Shown here: in pieces, positions 35,234 through 36,908 of the stretch | How positions within the stretch are numbered: position 1 is the first letter of the stretch | How the letters are laid out: each line of letters opens with the position of its first letter | Notes under the pieces: generated by a model | Seen by the model: only the letters and a program-made list of their open reading frames with translations | What the model was told of the DNA's origin: nothing | Database searches by the model: none | Source: an uncultured Verrucomicrobiales bacterium | Lineage (GTDB): Bacteria > Verrucomicrobiota > Verrucomicrobiia > Limisphaerales > Palsa-1400 | Length of the DNA stretch: 36,908 nucleotides | Assembly (NCBI GenBank): GCA_903898185.1 | Contig: CAIUEN010000451.1 | Span: 1-36,908, forward strand | Direction of reading: 5' to 3' | Translations under genes and position numbers: made by a program

Positions 35234-35518
35234 ATGCCTGACAGAAGTGGTGAGTTTATGGAAATCAAATTAAATACAAATGTAGATCCGATTGGCCGTG
35301 TTTCAGTCGGCCAGACAAAGAAGACCGAAGCGAAGGTGGAAAGCGAAGGGGCGGCGTTTACGCAATCCCAAGCCCTAAACCAGACGTTGAGCCAGTTGCC
35401 GGATTCGCGCGCGGATGAAGTGGCGAAGGGCAAGCAATTGGCAGGCACTTCAACCTATCCGCCGCCGGAGACCATCAAGAAGATAGCGTCTCTGCTGGCG
35501 ACGCATGTGGAAGCATGA
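35234..35518 (+). CDS. Small flagellar-cluster protein, FlgM-like candidate
   Basis: The 94-residue product has a polar, probably disordered N-terminal half and a C-terminal helical part 'SRADEVAKGKQLAGTSTYPPPETIKKIASLLATHVEA'. The layout 'VA..K..(G)...Y..P...I...I..LLA' resembles the sigma-binding C-terminus of FlgM ('VA.IR..I..G.Y......IA..LL'). Its own near-consensus sigma-28 promoter and its place just before fliS support a role as an anti-sigma-28 factor. No direct FlgM match can be claimed by eye. The internal ATG at 35258 (MEIKLNTNV, 86 residues) is an alternative start, with a 'gtgag' site just upstream. Confidence 0.55.
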   Translation: MPDRSGEFMEIKLNTNVDPIGRVSVGQTKKTEAKVESEGAAFTQSQALNQTLSQLPDSRADEVAKGKQLAGTSTYPPPETIKKIASLLATHVEA

Positions 35519-35553
35519 GAATCAAACCTCTTGTTGATTAAACTAGTTGAATT

Positions 35554-36000
35554 ATGAGTTTTTCAAATCCTTGGAAGTCGTACCATAAAGTTGCGACGCA
35601 GACTGCTTCGCCGGGCCAGCTTGTGCTCATGCTCTATGATGGGGCGATTCGGTTTCTCGAACGGGCGCTTACCGGCTTTGCTTTTGACGATCCTGCCGAG
35701 TTCAATGCCAGCATCAGCAATAATATCCTGCGCGCTCAAGCCATCATCAACGAGCTTAATTCATCCTTGGATATGGAGAAGGGAGGCGATATCTCGATCA
35801 ATCTGCGCCAACTCTACACCTACTTTGATCGCCGAATGACCGAGAGCAATATCCGCAAGGAACAGGAAGGCATCAAGGAAGTCATTGAACGGTTGACGGT
35901 GTTGCGCGATGCCTGGTCAACGATGCTCGGACGCCAGACGGCCAGCCAGCCACAGTTTGATAGTTCAGCGGAATCCGTCCTGGCAGCCGTTGGCGCATGA
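35554..36000 (+). CDS. fliS: Flagellin export chaperone FliS
   Basis: The 148-residue protein starts 'MSFSNPWKSYHKVATQTASPGQLVLMLYDGAIRFLERAL' and contains 'NNILRAQAIINELNSSLDMEKGGDISINLRQLYTYFDRRMTESN', matching FliS (Y...V.TASP..L..MLYDG.I, I..L...LD...G..I...L..LY.Y). It is all-helical and cytoplasmic and keeps flagellin unpolymerised before export. It lies 35 nt after the FlgM-like gene. Confidence 0.96.
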   Translation: MSFSNPWKSYHKVATQTASPGQLVLMLYDGAIRFLERALTGFAFDDPAEFNASISNNILRAQAIINELNSSLDMEKGGDISINLRQLYTYFDRRMTESNIRKEQEGIKEVIERLTVLRDAWSTMLGRQTASQPQFDSSAESVLAAVGA

Positions 36001-36040
36001 CACTTGGTAGCACACGCATCCTTGCCTGTGCCCGGGCTAA

Positions 36041-36238
36041 CCCTGTGGGGCAGGCCTCCGGCCTGCCGGTTGCGGTGCCTCTGGCTCCGCAGAGAGTTGG
36101 AGACCCAGTGCGCAGGCAGATCAGAGTTTTTCCCCCCCATATTTCCTCAAAATGAGAATTGCTGACTTGCTTGGAGGAAGATGGGTCGAGGGGGCCGAGA
36201 CCCCGCGAACCGGCAGGCCGGAGGCCTGCCCCACAGGG
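36041..36238. repeat. Element with 31-bp perfect terminal inverted repeats
   Basis: 'ccctgtggggcaggcctccggcctgccggtt' at 36041-36071 is exactly inverted at 36208-36238. The right half includes 36154-36224, an inverted copy of the 71-bp repeat at 19108-19178. Just to the left, 36007-36033 carries an end-like piece of the ~97-bp element. It fills the gap between fliS and the next flagellar gene. Confidence 0.9.
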
Positions 36239-36296
36239 CTGCTTTCCTGTCACGCATCCCCTATGCCCATTTCTCCTTCCAACCCTCACAGTCACC

Positions 36297-36665
36297 ATGA
36301 ATAATCCCCCTTCATTGTCGGTCTTGTTGGAAGAGTGGCGCGCGATAAGCGAAGTGGAAGGGGCGGGCATCCAGACGGGGGACTGGGATAAAGTTGCCCG
36401 GTGCCAGGAACGCAAACGCTTTCTCAAGGAAATAATTTCCTCATCGCCCGAGGCCGCCCCTGACAACCCGTCAAGAGAGGCTCTTCAAAAGACAGTGCGT
36501 GAACTTGCGGCTGTGGAGTTGCGCAACTCCCAGTGGCTCAATGAACGACGGGAAAAAGTGATGGCCGATAAATCGCGCATGCAAAGGGCTTCCGCCAATT
36601 TGCGGCGAGTGCGCTCCGCTTACGGAAACTCCGGCCCCAACGCCATCTGGAACTCGTTTTCATGA
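36297..36665 (+). CDS. Putative FliT/FlgN-like flagellar chaperone
   Basis: I start at the ATG at 36297 (122 residues); the longer ORF from 36159 runs back through the repeat element. The protein is almost wholly helical, with 'LEEWRAISEVEGAGIQTGDWDKVARCQERKRFLKEI' followed by a second long helix 'RNSQWLNERREKVMADKSRMQRASANLRRVRSAYG'. That two- to three-helix form, with 'G(D/N)W..V..C...K..L', resembles FliT- or FlgN-type export chaperones. The position after fliS supports the assignment, as fliT often follows fliS. No diagnostic catalytic motif exists in this family, so the call is tentative. Confidence 0.6.
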   Translation: MNNPPSLSVLLEEWRAISEVEGAGIQTGDWDKVARCQERKRFLKEIISSSPEAAPDNPSREALQKTVRELAAVELRNSQWLNERREKVMADKSRMQRASANLRRVRSAYGNSGPNAIWNSFS

Positions 36666-36908
36666 AATGTGTGACCACTGTTTATTTTCGGTTTCACACC
36701 CTTTGACGTGATCAGGGGAAGGTTTACACGAAGACACGAAGGCACGAAGAGGCAGGGAAGGAACTCTCTTTTTATACTTTGAACGGGTAAGAATCTTACT
36801 TTTTGCGCCAGATCTTCGGACGTAGCGCAGACATTCTTGTCTGCCGTTCCGCCGACTTTCCAGTCGGCAAAGCGTCGGCAGCAAGACAACCGCTGGAATT
36901 ACCGACGC
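36666..36908. other. Repeat-rich intergenic end of window
   Basis: No gene is seen. It holds the direct repeats 'acacgaag.cacgaag' near 36727, copy 2 of the 37-bp repeat at 36772-36810, the phrase 'gtagcgcagacattcttgtctgcc' and a small palindrome 'gccgactttccagtcggc' at about 36850-36867. Confidence 0.5.

Noticed and set aside
36159-36296. N-terminal extension of the FliT/FlgN-like ORF
   Set aside because: It translates the dispersed repeat element and not conserved protein.

Overview
The window looks like a chromosomal segment of a flagellated member of the Verrucomicrobiota (PVC group). Evidence for this is indirect: a type II-secretion-like prepilin of the '[28 protein letters not shown]' kind with a late H-x(n)-DG motif, a giant secreted metallopeptidase ending in the 'YVLESTDSL..W...ERYFRLRK' tail common in that phylum, Ras-like MglA with roadblock partners, and intergenic regions full of short dispersed repeats. 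No rRNA, tRNA or CRISPR array was seen.

Layout. (1) 1-5257, minus strand: a decaying defence island. A YhcG/DUF1016 nuclease remnant with an internal deletion precedes a tightly coupled operon: DUF4007 protein (SspB-like), P-loop ATPase (SspC-like), a PD-(D/E)XK-like nuclease and a helicase cut off just after its Walker A motif. It resembles single-strand phosphorothioation (Ssp) cassettes, but no SspD-type sulfurtransferase is present. (2) 5394-9763, plus strand: a four-gene regulatory cassette made of a repeat-plus-roadblock protein, an MglA GTPase, a second roadblock protein, and an acetyltransferase-like protein fused to a cyclic-nucleotide-binding domain. (3) 9963-11462: a chemoreceptor with a CxxCH haem-c motif in its periplasmic domain. 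(4) 11700-15758, minus strand: prepilin, then ychF, obg, rpmA and rplU, with a strong promoter before rplU and a terminator between rpmA and obg. (5) 15840-19180: UvrD-type helicase flanked by gene debris (IS transposase fragment, flavin oxidoreductase tail), repeats and one possible 56-residue gene. (6) 19191-25227, minus strand: lon with hsp20, pyrB with pyrR, a small conserved-looking gene bracketed by two inverted copies of a ~97-bp element, and mrp. (7) 25228-25816: repeats and an integrase remnant. (8) 25817-31861: a 2014-residue M36 (fungalysin-type) secreted metallopeptidase. (9) 32035-36665, plus strand: late flagellar cluster fliD, an alanine-rich lipoprotein, a small FlgM-like gene, fliS and a FliT/FlgN-like chaperone.

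The most useful regulatory observation is a set of sigma-28-type promoter candidates (TAAAGTTT-N11-G[CT]CGATA[AT]) in front of fliD, the FlgM-like gene and, more weakly, the chemoreceptor. Together they suggest a FliA regulon with a candidate divergent anti-sigma factor. The most novel-looking protein system is the MglA/roadblock/GNAT-cNMP cassette; the most interesting decayed system is the SspBC-like defence operon. Family assignments come from reading motifs; no database search was run.
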